Source: Tumebacillus lacus (GTDB lineage: Bacteria > Bacillota > Bacilli > Tumebacillales > Tumebacillaceae). Taken from it: DNA of 64,000 bases. The stretch lies in contig NZ_JAPMLT010000010.1 in NCBI RefSeq assembly GCF_026410385.1, forward strand, positions 62,001-126,000, written 5' to 3'. Both the position numbers and the translations under genes were made by a program. Position 1 is the stretch's first letter. Every line of letters begins with the position of its first letter. A model generated the notes under the pieces. The model saw only the letters and a program-made list of their open reading frames with translations, was not told the DNA's origin and did not search any database. Positions 43,548 to 56,135 of this stretch are shown in pieces.

Positions 43548-44975
43548 ATGGAAATCATCTTTGGTACGGAAGGTTGGCGAGGACAGATCGCCGACACGTT
43601 TACGATACGCAATGCAAGAACGGTCTGTCAGGCACTTTCTGACGATCTGCTGGAACTGGGCAAGGCGGCGCAAGGGGTCGTGATCGGCTACGACACGCGC
43701 TTTCTGTCCGACCGGTTTGCCCGCGAGTGTGCGCAGGTGCTGGCCGCGAACGGCATCCCGGTCTATCTGCTCGACTCGGTGACGCCTACGCCCTTGCTCT
43801 CGTTTGCCGTCCGCTATCTGGGAGCGGCTGCCGGGCTGATGATCACGGCGTCGCACAACCCGGCCGACTGGAACGGGATCAAGTGGAAAGGGCCGCACGC
43901 AGGCCCGGTGCGTGAAGACGATGTGCGGCGGATGGCCGCCAAGGTCGGGAAGTCGGCGATTCAGACGATCTCTTTTGAAGAAGCCCGCAGAGCCGAACTG
44001 ATCCGGCTGACCAACTGCGACGCGCCCTATTTTTCGCAGATGCTGCGCTTCGTGTCGCCCGCCCTGCGCCGCAAGCGGCCGCTGCATGTGGTGGTCGATG
44101 CGATGCACGGTGCGGCAGGGAACTATTTTGCCAAAGCGCTGGAAGAGGTCGGCTGTCAGGTCACGCACCTGCGCTCCGAGGCTGATCCGACGTTTGGCGG
44201 GGTCAACCCGGAGCCGATCAAGAAAAATCTCGGCCGGCTGATCGGCAAAGTGACGGAGCTGGGCGCTGACCTCGGGCTCGCGACTGACGGCGACGGCGAC
44301 CGGCTGGGTGCGGTCGACAGCAAAGGCCATTTCATCTCGCCGCAACTGCTGTTCTCGCTGCTCGTTCTCCATCTGGTGAAAGAGCGCGGCTGGTCGGGAG
44401 CGGTGGTCAAAACGTTCTCCACGACCGGGATGATCGACCGGATCGCCAAGCAGTACCGCCGTCCGGTCGCGGAGGTGCCGATCGGGTTCAAATACATCTG
44501 CGACCGCATGCAGCGGGACGAGGTGTTGATCGGCGGCGAAGAGAGCGGCGGCATCGGCATCCCCCGCCACATGCCGGAGCGGGACGGCATCTTTTCCGCA
44601 CTACTCCTGATCGAGCATCTGCAGATGACCGGGCAGAGCCTTTCCGAGGCGGTGGAGGGGCTGATGCGCGTCGCCGGAGAACATGCCTACGACCGGATCG
44701 ACGTCCACGTGCCGGTCAAGCGCAAGGAGCAACTGCTCAAGTCGCTGCGCCAAAAGCCGCGCACGTTCGCAGGCCGGACGGTGGCGGAGGTGCAGACGCT
44801 CGACGGGATCAAATATTGTTTTGAGGACGGCGGCTGGCTGTTGTTCCGCCCGAGCGGGACGGAGCCGCTGCTGCGAGTCTACGCCGAGGCGAAAGACGAG
44901 CGCGACGTGAAAGCGCTGCTGGCGGCGGCGACGCAATTGATCGAGCGCGGGACTAAACCGGCGCGGGAAAGGTAA
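43548..44975 (+). CDS. Phosphoglucomutase/phosphomannomutase-family enzyme
   Basis: The 475-residue alpha-D-phosphohexomutase interconverts hexose-1- and hexose-6-phosphates. The N-terminal FGTEGWRG loop is followed by the phosphoserine loop TASHNPADWNG (about 100). The metal loop is DGDGDRLGAVD (about 245), the sugar-binding loop GGEESGGIG (about 330) and the phosphate-binding loop RPSGTEPLLRVY. GGAGGAGAAGG precedes ATG 43548; a longer frame exists but lacks a site. With manC (29669) it could feed GDP-mannose synthesis; sugar specificity is not certain. Confidence 0.92.
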   Translation: MEIIFGTEGWRGQIADTFTIRNARTVCQALSDDLLELGKAAQGVVIGYDTRFLSDRFARECAQVLAANGIPVYLLDSVTPTPLLSFAVRYLGAAAGLMITASHNPADWNGIKWKGPHAGPVREDDVRRMAAKVGKSAIQTISFEEARRAELIRLTNCDAPYFSQMLRFVSPALRRKRPLHVVVDAMHGAAGNYFAKALEEVGCQVTHLRSEADPTFGGVNPEPIKKNLGRLIGKVTELGADLGLATDGDGDRLGAVDSKGHFISPQLLFSLLVLHLVKERGWSGAVVKTFSTTGMIDRIAKQYRRPVAEVPIGFKYICDRMQRDEVLIGGEESGGIGIPRHMPERDGIFSALLLIEHLQMTGQSLSEAVEGLMRVAGEHAYDRIDVHVPVKRKEQLLKSLRQKPRTFAGRTVAEVQTLDGIKYCFEDGGWLLFRPSGTEPLLRVYAEAKDERDVKALLAAATQLIERGTKPARER

Positions 44976-45009
44976 GAATAGGGGTACCTGGTACGATGCG
45001 GGTATCCAT

Positions 45010-45037
45010 GCCAAGGGTTGCGCGCCCTTGGCTTTTT
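45010..45037 (+). terminator. Terminator after the phosphohexomutase gene
   Basis: GCCAAGGG and CCCTTGGC pair around a seven-base loop and are followed by TTTTTCT. Confidence 0.85.
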
Positions 45038-45073
45038 CTGTATGATCCTTTTCAGAGAGCGGGGTCGCTTGCG

Positions 45074-45208
45074 ATGTTGAGCGGTATCGAAGTGTTGTTT
45101 AATTTCCTGTGGTTTGGGATGATCGTCATCGGGGCGGTCATCACCTGGGTGATCCTGCGACGGCGCGATCCGTTTGACGACGGAGCGTTGCCGGAGGAGG
45201 ACGAATGA
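45074..45208 (+). CDS. Small single-span membrane protein, first gene of an ABC operon
   Basis: The 44-residue product has one membrane segment (FLWFGMIVIGAVITWVIL) and a charged C-terminal tail [17 protein letters not shown] longer frame from 44996 would cross the terminator at 45010-45037 and is rejected. The ribosome binding site is weak. It overlaps the permease gene by four bases, which ties it to the transporter. Confidence 0.6.
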   Translation: MLSGIEVLFNFLWFGMIVIGAVITWVILRRRDPFDDGALPEEDE

Positions 45209-46416
45209 GGCAACGTGTGCCCTTCGCGTGGCGCAATCTGTGGCGCAAACCATTGCGCGCGTCGCTGCTCGTGATCGGGGCGATGATCACCGCTTCGATT
45301 TTGTTTTTGAGTTATTTTTTTCTGGTCGGCATCGAAAAGAGCACGGCGGCCTCTTCCGCCCGCTTTGGCGCGGATGTGATGGTCGTGCCGAAACACTTCG
45401 GCGCGGTCGCCGAGCAGATGATGATCTCGGGGGAGGTCTCGACGTTTTACATGCCGGATACGGTGCTGGACAGGCTGAAGGAGATCCCGGAGATCCGACA
45501 GATGTCACCGCAGCTCTATCTGGAGACGTACTCCGGCACGTGCTGTCAGGTGCACGGCGATTTTCCTGTCATCGCGTTCGATCCGGCCACCGATTTTTCC
45601 CTGCAGGCGTTTATGGCCGAGACGGGGAAACCGTTTACAAAAGATTCGGTGCTGATCGGCAGTGAGGCGGGCGGGAAAAACGCGCTCTACCACCTGCATT
45701 ACAAGTCGTACGCCGAGCGGGTCACGCTGTTCAATCGCCCGTTTCAGGTGGCGAAGGTGCTGTTTCCCACAGGCTCGGGAGCGGATCGCACGATTTTCAT
45801 GGATCTGGCGACCGCCCGCGAGCTCAGGAAAACAGGCGGGAACGAGTTGACATTTCCCGAGAACAGCGTGTCTGTCGTGCTGTTGCGCACGGACGCGGGC
45901 GACGCGGAGTTTGTCAAGCGACAGGTGGAGCGGTTGATCCCGGAGGCATCGGCGGTGACCGGCTTGAAGATCCGCGAGACGATCGAGGGGCAGCTGCGGC
46001 CGTTGCGCTGGTTTGCCTTTTCGATGATCGCGGTGGTGCTGGTCATGGCAGCTCTGCAGACGATGACGCTGTTTTCGGCACTCGTGGCGGAACGAATGCG
46101 CGAGATCGGGATGTTCCGGGCGCTCGGTGCGTCGCGGGGCACGGTCTATCGCCTGCTCTTGCTGGAGGCGTGGTTGGCGAGCACGTTCGGGGCGGTGATC
46201 GGCGTCTTTTTGGTTGCGACCACGCTGGCCGACAACCGGGCGCTGCTGACCAAGTCGTTTCAGTTGCCGCTGATTTTCCCGAGCCTTGCCAGCACGGTCT
46301 GGCTGGGGCTGGCGGCGGTGCTCGCGACCGGCGTGCTCAGTGCGCTGGCCGCCGCTGTGCCGATCCGCAGCATCCTGCGTCTGCAGCCGTATGACGCGAT
46401 CCGGGAGGGCGAGTGA
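45205..46416 (+). CDS. ABC transporter permease (FtsX/MacB type)
   Basis: The 403-residue protein has the MacB/LolC topology: one N-terminal membrane helix ([19 protein letters not shown]), a large extracytoplasmic domain (about 45-260), then three helices in the C-terminal FtsX domain ([20 protein letters not shown] onward, with [16 protein letters not shown]). Such systems work as mechanotransmitters or exporters with a separate ATPase. GGAGGAGG precedes the ATG within the previous gene. The ATPase gene begins one base after its stop. Confidence 0.9.
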   Translation: MRQRVPFAWRNLWRKPLRASLLVIGAMITASILFLSYFFLVGIEKSTAASSARFGADVMVVPKHFGAVAEQMMISGEVSTFYMPDTVLDRLKEIPEIRQMSPQLYLETYSGTCCQVHGDFPVIAFDPATDFSLQAFMAETGKPFTKDSVLIGSEAGGKNALYHLHYKSYAERVTLFNRPFQVAKVLFPTGSGADRTIFMDLATARELRKTGGNELTFPENSVSVVLLRTDAGDAEFVKRQVERLIPEASAVTGLKIRETIEGQLRPLRWFAFSMIAVVLVMAALQTMTLFSALVAERMREIGMFRALGASRGTVYRLLLLEAWLASTFGAVIGVFLVATTLADNRALLTKSFQLPLIFPSLASTVWLGLAAVLATGVLSALAAAVPIRSILRLQPYDAIREGE

Positions 46417-46417
46417 G

Positions 46418-47086
46418 ATGGCGATGATCACGATGCAAGAGGTGACCAAATCGTACCGGGGACCGGGCGGGCTCGTGCGGGTGCTCAAAGGAGTGGACCT
46501 GCGCATCGAAGCGGGCGAGTTTGTCGCGGTGATGGGCCCCTCCGGCTGCGGAAAATCGACGTTGCTCTCCTTGATCGGGCTGCTCAGCGCGCCGACGAAA
46601 GGGTCGATTGTGATCGACGGGGCGGAGACGGCAGGTCTCCGTGAGAAAGAACGTACGCGCCTGCGTGCGGAAAAGGCCGGTTTTGTGTTTCAGTTCCCAA
46701 GTCTCGTCTCCACACTGGATGTGCGCGAAAATGTGTTGCTCCCTCTGATTCTCACGGGCCGGACGGAGGAAGGGCACCGCCGCCGGGCCGACGCGCTCTT
46801 GGAAGCGGTCGGCCTTGGCGGACGCGGCAAGGAGCGGACGTATCAGTTGAGCGGCGGCGAACAACGGCGAGTGGCGCTCGCCCGCGCCCTGCTGCTCGAC
46901 CCGCCGCTCCTTCTGGCAGACGAGCCGACCGGGGCATTGGATCACGAGTCGGCGCATGAGATGTTGCAGTTGTTGCAAGATGCAAACGGCCGGGGGCGGA
47001 CTGTGGTGATGGTCACGCACGACCGGGACCTCGCCCGGCAGGCTCACCGAGTGTTGATGTTACGTGATGGAGTGATGGCGGAATGA
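46418..47086 (+). CDS. ABC transporter ATP-binding protein (LolD/MacB type)
   Basis: The 222-residue ATPase energises the FtsX-type permease encoded before it. Walker A is [15 protein letters not shown], the signature [15 protein letters not shown] and Walker [13 protein letters not shown]; the H-loop is [24 protein letters not shown] is characteristic of the LolD/MacB/FtsE group. The start ATG 46418 follows the permease stop directly, and the end overlaps the next gene by ATGA. Confidence 0.93.
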   Translation: MAMITMQEVTKSYRGPGGLVRVLKGVDLRIEAGEFVAVMGPSGCGKSTLLSLIGLLSAPTKGSIVIDGAETAGLREKERTRLRAEKAGFVFQFPSLVSTLDVRENVLLPLILTGRTEEGHRRRADALLEAVGLGGRGKERTYQLSGGEQRRVALARALLLDPPLLLADEPTGALDHESAHEMLQLLQDANGRGRTVVMVTHDRDLARQAHRVLMLRDGVMAE

Positions 47087-47565
47087 ACAATATCGAATGG
47101 CGCAGAATCTTGATCAGCGGGATCGGGGTCGGTTTGATCGCCGGCATCATCCCGATGTTTTTCGGGGCGGAGCTGTTGTACTCGACACTGCCGATCGGCA
47201 TGATGATCTCCGCGTATCTGTTGATCCCAAGAGTGCAGACGGGCCGCTTCTGGAACGGGTTTGTCGTCTCGGCGTTGACGGCGGTGGTCGCGACGGCGAT
47301 CTACTTTGTCTACATGTATCTGCGGTTTGGCGCGGAAGTGACCGGGCCCAATTTGAAAGCGGCGCTGACTCAGTTGCCGCTGCTGATCCTGATGATCTCT
47401 CTGTTCGGCTCGTGGCTGTTTGCCAAGACGCATGAATGGACGCTGAAAAAGCGTGAGGAGATCGAAGCGAAACGCGCAGGAAAGACAAGCACCGGCAAAA
47501 AAGTGAAACCGTACGTGGCGCGCCCGACCAAGAAAAAGTACAAGCCGAAGAAAAAGAAAAAATAA
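47083..47565 (+). CDS. Membrane protein with basic C-terminal tail
   Basis: The 160-residue protein has about four hydrophobic segments in the first 120 residues and a strongly basic tail ending [11 protein letters not shown]. It is translationally coupled to the ABC ATPase gene. No family is recognised. Its place in the operon suggests an accessory to the transporter. Confidence 0.7.
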   Translation: MNNIEWRRILISGIGVGLIAGIIPMFFGAELLYSTLPIGMMISAYLLIPRVQTGRFWNGFVVSALTAVVATAIYFVYMYLRFGAEVTGPNLKAALTQLPLLILMISLFGSWLFAKTHEWTLKKREEIEAKRAGKTSTGKKVKPYVARPTKKKYKPKKKKK

Positions 47566-47577
47566 CGTCTTTGGCGT

Positions 47578-47605
47578 TTGACAATGGCGCGCCCGGTTGT
47601 ATACT
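47578..47605 (+). promoter_or_regulatory. Promoter of the valS-folC operon
   Basis: TTGACA and TATACT with a 16-base spacer form a near-consensus housekeeping promoter, directly upstream of the T-box leader. Confidence 0.85.
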
Positions 47606-47611
47606 ATGGGA

Positions 47612-47918
47612 AACAAGAACTGATGAACAGACAATGATCGACATGGATGGGAAAGAGTAGGTTCACCACGGCCCTTCGCAGAGAGGGCGGCCGATGCGCT
47701 GAGAGGCCGCCTAGGGTACAGGAACTGAACGTCGTCCCGGAGTCGCCTGCCTGAACGTTTCCTCTACGGGGAGACCAATAGGGGAGGCCGGTGAATCCGT
47801 TATCTTCATTTTGAGCGCGCATGGTGTTTTTCTGTTCCTTGCGAATCAAAGGTGGTACCGCGGAAGACACAGTCTCTTTCGTCCTTTGCATGATAAAGGG
47901 CGAGAGGGACTTTTTTAT
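47612..47918 (+). ncRNA. T-box leader (tRNA-Val-sensing riboswitch) of valS
   Basis: The leader of about 300 bases shows the T-box core AAAGGTGGTACCGCG at 47848-47862 and the stem I AG-bulge sequence GAAAGAGTAGGTTC near 47651. It ends in an intrinsic terminator (about 47871-47918, AGTCTCTTTCGTCCTTT pairing to GGGCGAGAGGGACT, then six T). A GTC triplet in GAACGTCGTCCC (about 47728-47739) is the likely valine specifier. Uncharged tRNA(Val) should pair with the T-box bulge and prevent termination. Confidence 0.92.
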
Positions 47919-47956
47919 TTGTCCATGTGTCGTCAAACATCGAAGGAGGCACTTTC

Positions 47957-50629
<2,673 letters not shown>

Positions 50630-50641
50630 GGAGACCGATAC

Positions 50642-51940
50642 GTGTCTGCAACAGACTGGATTCACAGTTTTGACCGCTTCGACGGACGCAAAGGGATCAA
50701 GCCGGGCCTTGAGCGCATGGAAGCGATGCTTTTGCTGCTCGGTCAACCGCACCGCGACCTGCGATTTGTGCATGTCGCGGGCACCAACGGCAAAGGCTCG
50801 ACCTGCGCCTTTCTCGCCAGCGTGCTGGAGCAGGCGGGCTACCGAGTCGGGCTTTACACCTCGCCGTATCTGTCCGCCTTTGGCGATCGGATGCGCATTG
50901 GCGGATGCAACATCACAGATGACGCGCTGGATGCGCTCGTCGACCGGGTCAAACCGGTCGTCGAAGAGGTGGCCGCCACCGTACACGGCCGGCCGACCGA
51001 GTTTGAAGTGATCACCTTGCTCTCCATTTTGTTCTACGCGCAGGAGCGCGTCGACTTCGTGGTCTGGGAGACGGGTCTTGGCGGACGTTTGGATGCGACA
51101 AACGTCGTCACGCCGCTGCTCTCCCTGATCACCAACGTCGGCCGCGACCACGAGGCGATCCTCGGACAAGGCATCGAGCGCATCGCTGTGGAAAAAGCCG
51201 GGATCATCAAGCCGGGCGTCCCGGTGCTGACGACGGCAAAGGGTGTCGCGCTCGACGTGATCGAGCGGACGGCACGGGAGCAGGGAGCACCCTGCTATGC
51301 GGCCGACCGCGATTTTTCGGCGAAACGCACGGCGTACGGATTGGACGGGCAGTCGTTCGACTGGCGCGGCATCGGCGATCATCATGTCGCGCTCCGCATC
51401 CGGCTGCTCGGTCCGCATCAGATCGACAATGCAGCGTTGGCGCTCGCCGCGTGTGTGCAACTGCGACGAATGGGGGTTGCGATCACGGGCGAGGCGATGC
51501 AGGCGGGACTTAAGTCTGCCGCCTGGCCGGGACGTTTGGAGATCGTCAGCCAGTCGCCGCTGACCTTGCTGGACGGCGCGCACAACCCGGAAGGAGCCGC
51601 CGCGCTCGCCGCCGCTTTGAAAGAGCTGCTGCCGAATCGACGCCTGATCTTTGTGATCGGCATTCTCGCAGACAAGGCAATCCCCGACGTGCTTGCCCCG
51701 CTGACAGAGTTGGCCGCTCACGTGATCGTCACGCGGCCGGACATGGACCGCGCCGCGCAGACGAGCGATGTCGCCGATGCGGTGCGCACGCTCGCGCCGA
51801 CGACCCCGGTGGAAACGATGGACCGGGTCTCGTCCGCCCTCTATCGAGCCACTGTGCTGGCGATGGAACAGCGGGGCGCCGTGATCTGTACCGGTTCGCT
51901 GTACATGATCTCCGAGGCGCGTGCTGTCCTCGTTCCATAA
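50642..51940 (+). CDS. folC: Folylpolyglutamate synthase / dihydrofolate synthase
   Basis: FolC adds glutamate to folates (and to dihydropteroate in bifunctional members). The 432 residues show the P-loop VAGTNGKGSTCAFLASVLEQ (about 42), the FEVITLLSILFYAQERVD region, GLGGRLDATNVV (about 140) and the C-terminal LLDGAHNPEGAAALA. The GTG start has GGGAG before it. It is in one operon with valS, as in Bacillus, so it lies under the T-box. Confidence 0.96.
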   Translation: MSATDWIHSFDRFDGRKGIKPGLERMEAMLLLLGQPHRDLRFVHVAGTNGKGSTCAFLASVLEQAGYRVGLYTSPYLSAFGDRMRIGGCNITDDALDALVDRVKPVVEEVAATVHGRPTEFEVITLLSILFYAQERVDFVVWETGLGGRLDATNVVTPLLSLITNVGRDHEAILGQGIERIAVEKAGIIKPGVPVLTTAKGVALDVIERTAREQGAPCYAADRDFSAKRTAYGLDGQSFDWRGIGDHHVALRIRLLGPHQIDNAALALAACVQLRRMGVAITGEAMQAGLKSAAWPGRLEIVSQSPLTLLDGAHNPEGAAALAAALKELLPNRRLIFVIGILADKAIPDVLAPLTELAAHVIVTRPDMDRAAQTSDVADAVRTLAPTTPVETMDRVSSALYRATVLAMEQRGAVICTGSLYMISEARAVLVP

Positions 51941-51949
51941 CCTGTCAAA

Positions 51950-51986
51950 GAGAACCTCCCTGACTTCAAAGGGAGGTTCTCTTTTA
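51950..51986 (+). terminator. Terminator of the valS-folC operon
   Basis: AGAGAACCTCCC and GGGAGGTTCTCT form a perfect 12-base stem followed by TTTTA. Confidence 0.9.
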
Positions 51987-52135
51987 TGTAAGTATCGCTC
52001 TTGAGTACCTAAAATTTCATTAAGGGCAGGCAGGAAAGTATCATATCATGTCGAATTACCGCAGAAGAGAAAGATTTGTCTATGTGACAACTCGACTATG
52101 ACGCACGGACTATCGGGGAGAGGGATGACGGCAGC

Positions 52136-53800
52136 ATGGCACGGAAACGCATCGGGGATTTGTTGATCGACGCAGGCTTGATCAATGACGGACAACTGCA
52201 AGAGGCGCTCGCGGTCCAAAAGACCGGCAAGGAGAAGTTGGGGGACGTCTTCTTGAACATGGGGATCATCACCGAACAGCAATTGTTCGACGCCCTCGAA
52301 GTGCAGCTCGGCATCCCGCATGTTCAACTGCACCGCTACAAAATTGAACAGGGTCTGCTCAGCATCATCCCGGAGCGGTTGGCCAATCTGTACAAAGTGC
52401 TGCCGTTGAAAAAGGAAGGCAACCGTCTGACGGTGGCGATGGTCGATCCGCTCGATTATTTTGCCATCGACGATCTGCGGATGAGCACCGGATTTTTAGT
52501 GGAGCCGGCCATCGCGTCCAAAGATGAACTGTTGCGGGCGATCAACCGCTACTACGGCTTGCAAGAGTCGGTCGAAGAGATCATGCAAAATCTGCCGCAG
52601 GAGTTTGAAGGAGACCGCGAGATCATCGACGAAGACGCGCCGGTGGTGCGGATGGTCAACCAGATTATCCAGCAAGCGGTGATGCAGCGGGCGTCAGACA
52701 TCCACCTCGACCCGCAGACGGACGGCATCCGCGTCCGCTATCGGATCGACGGCGTGATGCGCACCGAGCGCGTGCTGCCCAAGCACATGCAAGGAGTGAT
52801 CGCCGCCCGGCTGAAGATCCTCGCCCACCTGAACATCGCCGAACGGCGGGCCCCGCAGGACGGACGCTTCCACATGGATGTCGACCTGCGCACCGTCGAT
52901 GTGCGCGTCGCCACCTTGCCGACGGCGCACGGGGAAAAGATCGTCATGCGCGTGCTCGATGCCAAGATGAACATCAACGACATGGAAAAGCTCGGCTTTG
53001 AGCGGGACAATCTGGACCGTTTCCACAAAATGATCCGCCATACGCACGGCATCGTCCTGCTGACCGGTCCGACCGGCAGCGGGAAAACGTCGACGTTGTA
53101 TGCGGCGCTCAATCGCCTGAACACCGACGAAGTGAACATCGTCACCGTCGAGGACCCGATCGAGTATCAGGTCGACGGGGTCAACCAAGTGCAGGTCAAC
53201 CCGACCACCGGCCTGACGTTCGCCGCCGGCCTGCGCGCCATCTTGCGTCAAGATCCGAACGTGATCATGGTCGGCGAGATCCGCGACGTAGAGACGGCGG
53301 AGATCGCCGTGCGGGCTGCCTTGACCGGTCATCTCGTCTTTTCCACCTTGCACACCAACGACGCGGTGGCTTCGATCACCCGATTGATCGACATGGGCAT
53401 CGAACCGTTTCTCGTCGCTTCGGCCATCGTCGGCGTCGTCGGACAGCGGCTGGTGCGCCGGGTCTGCCCGGAGTGCGCCGCCCCGTACACGCCCCGCCCG
53501 GAAGAACTGCGCATGCTGGACGCGCGCGGTCTCTCGGCGGAAGGGTTGCTCGTCGGCACCGGCTGTCCGAGTTGCAACCGCACCGGCTATCGCGGCCGGG
53601 TAGCGGTGCAGGAGGTGCTGGTGCTCGACGACGCGCTGCGCCGGATGGTGATGGACAAGCGGCCGGACGCCGAATACCGAGCGCACGCCATTCGCGGCGG
53701 GATGCGGACGATGCTCGATGACGGGCTGGTCAAGGTGGCAAACGGTGTCACGACGTTCGCCGAGGTGTTCCGCACGACGATGAGCGAAGGAGAATCGTGA
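52136..53800 (+). CDS. pilB: Type IV pilus assembly ATPase PilB/GspE family
   Basis: PilB powers pilus extension. The 554 residues begin with an MshEN/GspE N-terminal domain (RIGDLLIDAGLINDGQLQEA). The ATPase follows with Walker A GPTGSGKTSTL (about 311), Asp box EDPIEYQVDGVNQVQV, Walker B LRQDPNVIMVGEIRD and the His box VFSTLHTNDA. A four-Cys zinc site (CPEC about 444, CPSC about 476) supports extension-type over retraction-type. AGAGGGA precedes the ATG. It is the first of eleven genes in one tight pil operon. No strong promoter was found in the 150 bases upstream; TTTGTC-16-TATGAC is a weak candidate. Confidence 0.95.
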   Translation: MARKRIGDLLIDAGLINDGQLQEALAVQKTGKEKLGDVFLNMGIITEQQLFDALEVQLGIPHVQLHRYKIEQGLLSIIPERLANLYKVLPLKKEGNRLTVAMVDPLDYFAIDDLRMSTGFLVEPAIASKDELLRAINRYYGLQESVEEIMQNLPQEFEGDREIIDEDAPVVRMVNQIIQQAVMQRASDIHLDPQTDGIRVRYRIDGVMRTERVLPKHMQGVIAARLKILAHLNIAERRAPQDGRFHMDVDLRTVDVRVATLPTAHGEKIVMRVLDAKMNINDMEKLGFERDNLDRFHKMIRHTHGIVLLTGPTGSGKTSTLYAALNRLNTDEVNIVTVEDPIEYQVDGVNQVQVNPTTGLTFAAGLRAILRQDPNVIMVGEIRDVETAEIAVRAALTGHLVFSTLHTNDAVASITRLIDMGIEPFLVASAIVGVVGQRLVRRVCPECAAPYTPRPEELRMLDARGLSAEGLLVGTGCPSCNRTGYRGRVAVQEVLVLDDALRRMVMDKRPDAEYRAHAIRGGMRTMLDDGLVKVANGVTTFAEVFRTTMSEGES

Positions 53801-54855
53801 TGACAAACATCGAAGGCTACCTGCGCACCGCCTGTGAGCGCGGTGCGTCAGACCTGCATCTGACGGTCGGATCGCCGCCGGTGCTGCGGATCGACGGCGA
53901 CCTGCGCCCGCTCGGTGATACGGTACTGTCGACGCAGGATACGGCGGAGATCGCCCGCGACCTTCTCGACCGCGACGGATACGAGGAGTTGATGGAGCGC
54001 GGCGAGTACGACTTTTCCTGGGAAATAGCCGGTTTGTCGCGGTTTCGGATCAATGCGTTCCGGCAGCGCGGCCGTCTTTCCTTGGCGATCCGCATCGTGC
54101 CGACGCACATCCCGTCGCCCGAGGAATTGCGCTTGCCCCACTCGCTGTTGGAGTTTGCAAAGGCGCCTCAAGGTCTGTTTTTGGTCACCGGACCGACCGG
54201 CAGCGGCAAATCGACGACGCTGGCCTGCCTGATCGACCAGATCAACAGTCGGTCGCGGCGACACATCATCACGCTGGAAGACCCGATTGAATTTCTGCAC
54301 GGGCACCGCCAGAGCATCGTCGACCAGCGTGAGGTCGGCAAGGACACGCGCTCCTTTGCCAGCGGCCTGCGCGCCGCGCTGCGCCAAGACCCGGACGTGA
54401 TCCTCGTCGGCGAGATGCGCGACCTCGAAACAATCTCCACGGCGATCACTGCGGCGGAGACGGGTCATCTCGTGCTGGCGACCTTGCACACAACTGACGC
54501 ACCGCAAACGATCGACCGTATCGTCGACGTATTCCCGCCGGAGCAGCAACAGCAGATTCGCGTGCAACTGGCGAGCGTTCTGCTCGGTGTCCTCTCGCAG
54601 CGATTGTTGCCGACCGCCTCGCTGAACGGCCGGGTGGCCGCGCAGGAGATCCTCGTCAACACGCCGGCCGTCGCCAACCTGATTCGCACCGAAAAAGTGC
54701 ACCAGATCCGCACGACGATGCAGACCGGACGGGCGCTCGGCATGCAGACGTTGGAGATGCACCTGCAAGAGTTGATGCGCGCCGGGCTCATCAGCGAGCG
54801 GACGGCAGCGGAGCAACTCAACCAGCCGGATCTGACCGGCGACGCGAGGAGGTGA
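53800..54855 (+). CDS. pilT: Type IV pilus retraction ATPase
   Basis: PilT drives depolymerisation of the pilus (twitching, DNA pulling). The 351 residues match the family. Walker A is GPTGSGKSTTLACL (about 131), the Asp box LEDPIEFLH, Walker B LRQDPDVILVGEMRD and the His box VLATLHTTDA. The zinc site of PilB is absent. The stop of pilB overlaps the first base of ATG 53800; a GTG three bases earlier is possible but closer to the AAGGAG box. Presence of pilT implies a retractable pilus and not only a pseudopilus. Confidence 0.95.
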   Translation: MTNIEGYLRTACERGASDLHLTVGSPPVLRIDGDLRPLGDTVLSTQDTAEIARDLLDRDGYEELMERGEYDFSWEIAGLSRFRINAFRQRGRLSLAIRIVPTHIPSPEELRLPHSLLEFAKAPQGLFLVTGPTGSGKSTTLACLIDQINSRSRRHIITLEDPIEFLHGHRQSIVDQREVGKDTRSFASGLRAALRQDPDVILVGEMRDLETISTAITAAETGHLVLATLHTTDAPQTIDRIVDVFPPEQQQQIRVQLASVLLGVLSQRLLPTASLNGRVAAQEILVNTPAVANLIRTEKVHQIRTTMQTGRALGMQTLEMHLQELMRAGLISERTAAEQLNQPDLTGDARR

Positions 54856-54860
54856 CGGGA

Positions 54861-56081
54861 GTGCCCGCTTATTCCTATGAAGCGCTCGACCACTTTGGCA
54901 ATCGCGTGCGTGGCCGCGTTCATTCGGCAGACCGGCAAGCGGCCGTGCAAGAATTGAAACAAAAGGGACTCTACGTCACCGAGCTCAATGACTTCAAAGG
55001 CAGCATCTGGCACCGGGAGATCGAACTGGGCTCGAAGCGCATTCCGGCTCGCGACTTCATCCCATTTTTGCGCCAGTTTGCCACGCTGTTCAAAGCGGGG
55101 GTGACGCTGGTCGAGTCCCTGCGCATCCTCAGCGAGCAGACGACAAACAAGAAATTGAAAAAGATCCTGCTCGACTGCGCCTCGCAGGTCGCACGCGGCA
55201 ATCAGCTCTCCGAGGCGTTGCGCGAACATGACGGTGCGTTTCCGCCCGTCTTTGCCAACATGATCCGGGCGGGGGAAGTGACGGGCAACCTCGAAGACGT
55301 GTTGGAGCGTTTGGCCGCCTTTCTCGAAAAAGAGCACTACACGCGGGAAAAGGTCAAATCGGCGCTGACCTACCCGGCGGTGATCTCCCTCGTCGCAGTG
55401 ATCGTCACCGTGTTTCTTCTGGTCAACGTCGTGCCGAGCTTTGTGCAAAACTTAAAACAGCTCGGCGGCGAACTGCCGACTTCGACCAAGGTCGTGCTCG
55501 CCGTCTCCGGCCACCTCGTCCACACGTGGTATCTGTATCTGCTCGGCATCGGCTCCCTGCTGATCCTGCTGCGCGGTGCGCTCCGGACGCCGAAAGGGCG
55601 CTACGCCTTCGACCTGCTCAAACTGCGGCTGCCGATCTTCGGCCCGCTGCTGCGCAAAGCGGCATTGGCGCGGGCGGCCCGCACGATGGCGACATTGTTT
55701 GCCAGCGCGGTGCCGACCTTGCAGGTGTTCACCGTCGCGGCGAGCGTCGTCGGCAACGAGATCTACGCCCGCGCTTTGCAAGAAGCCCGCGATTCCTTGC
55801 GCGAAGGCCAATCGATGGTCCTGCCCCTTCGCAAGGAAAAGATGTTCCCGCCGTTGGTCACGCAGATGATCGCCGTCGGCGAGCAGACGGGCAATCTCGA
55901 CTCGATGTTTGCCAAGATCGCCGATTTTTACGAGGCGGACGTTGAGACGACGGTCGACAAATTGCGGCCGCTGATCGAACCTTTGATGATTCTCCTGCTG
56001 GCGATCCTCGTCGGCACGATTGTCATCGCCACCATCGCTCCGATCTTCGAGATCTACGGCACAGCCGGCAGAGCTCGATAG
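54861..56081 (+). CDS. pilC: Type IV pilus inner-membrane platform protein
   Basis: PilC/GspF is the membrane platform acted on by PilB and PilT. The 406 residues contain two repeated T2SF domains (about 65-190 and 270-395), each with the GEQTGNLDSMF or GEVTGNLEDVL signature, and three main membrane segments. GTG 54861 has GAGGAGG nine bases before it; GTG 54852 overlaps that box. Confidence 0.94.
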   Translation: MPAYSYEALDHFGNRVRGRVHSADRQAAVQELKQKGLYVTELNDFKGSIWHREIELGSKRIPARDFIPFLRQFATLFKAGVTLVESLRILSEQTTNKKLKKILLDCASQVARGNQLSEALREHDGAFPPVFANMIRAGEVTGNLEDVLERLAAFLEKEHYTREKVKSALTYPAVISLVAVIVTVFLLVNVVPSFVQNLKQLGGELPTSTKVVLAVSGHLVHTWYLYLLGIGSLLILLRGALRTPKGRYAFDLLKLRLPIFGPLLRKAALARAARTMATLFASAVPTLQVFTVAASVVGNEIYARALQEARDSLREGQSMVLPLRKEKMFPPLVTQMIAVGEQTGNLDSMFAKIADFYEADVETTVDKLRPLIEPLMILLLAILVGTIVIATIAPIFEIYGTAGRAR

Positions 56082-56135
56082 CCATATTCTTTACGCTACT
56101 ATTCCTGTTTGGAAAAAAGAGAGGTAGGGTACACC

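Noticed and set aside
44996..45073. Longer version of the 44-residue membrane protein
   Set aside because: Its message would contain the phosphohexomutase terminator hairpin, and the added residues do not resemble a leader.
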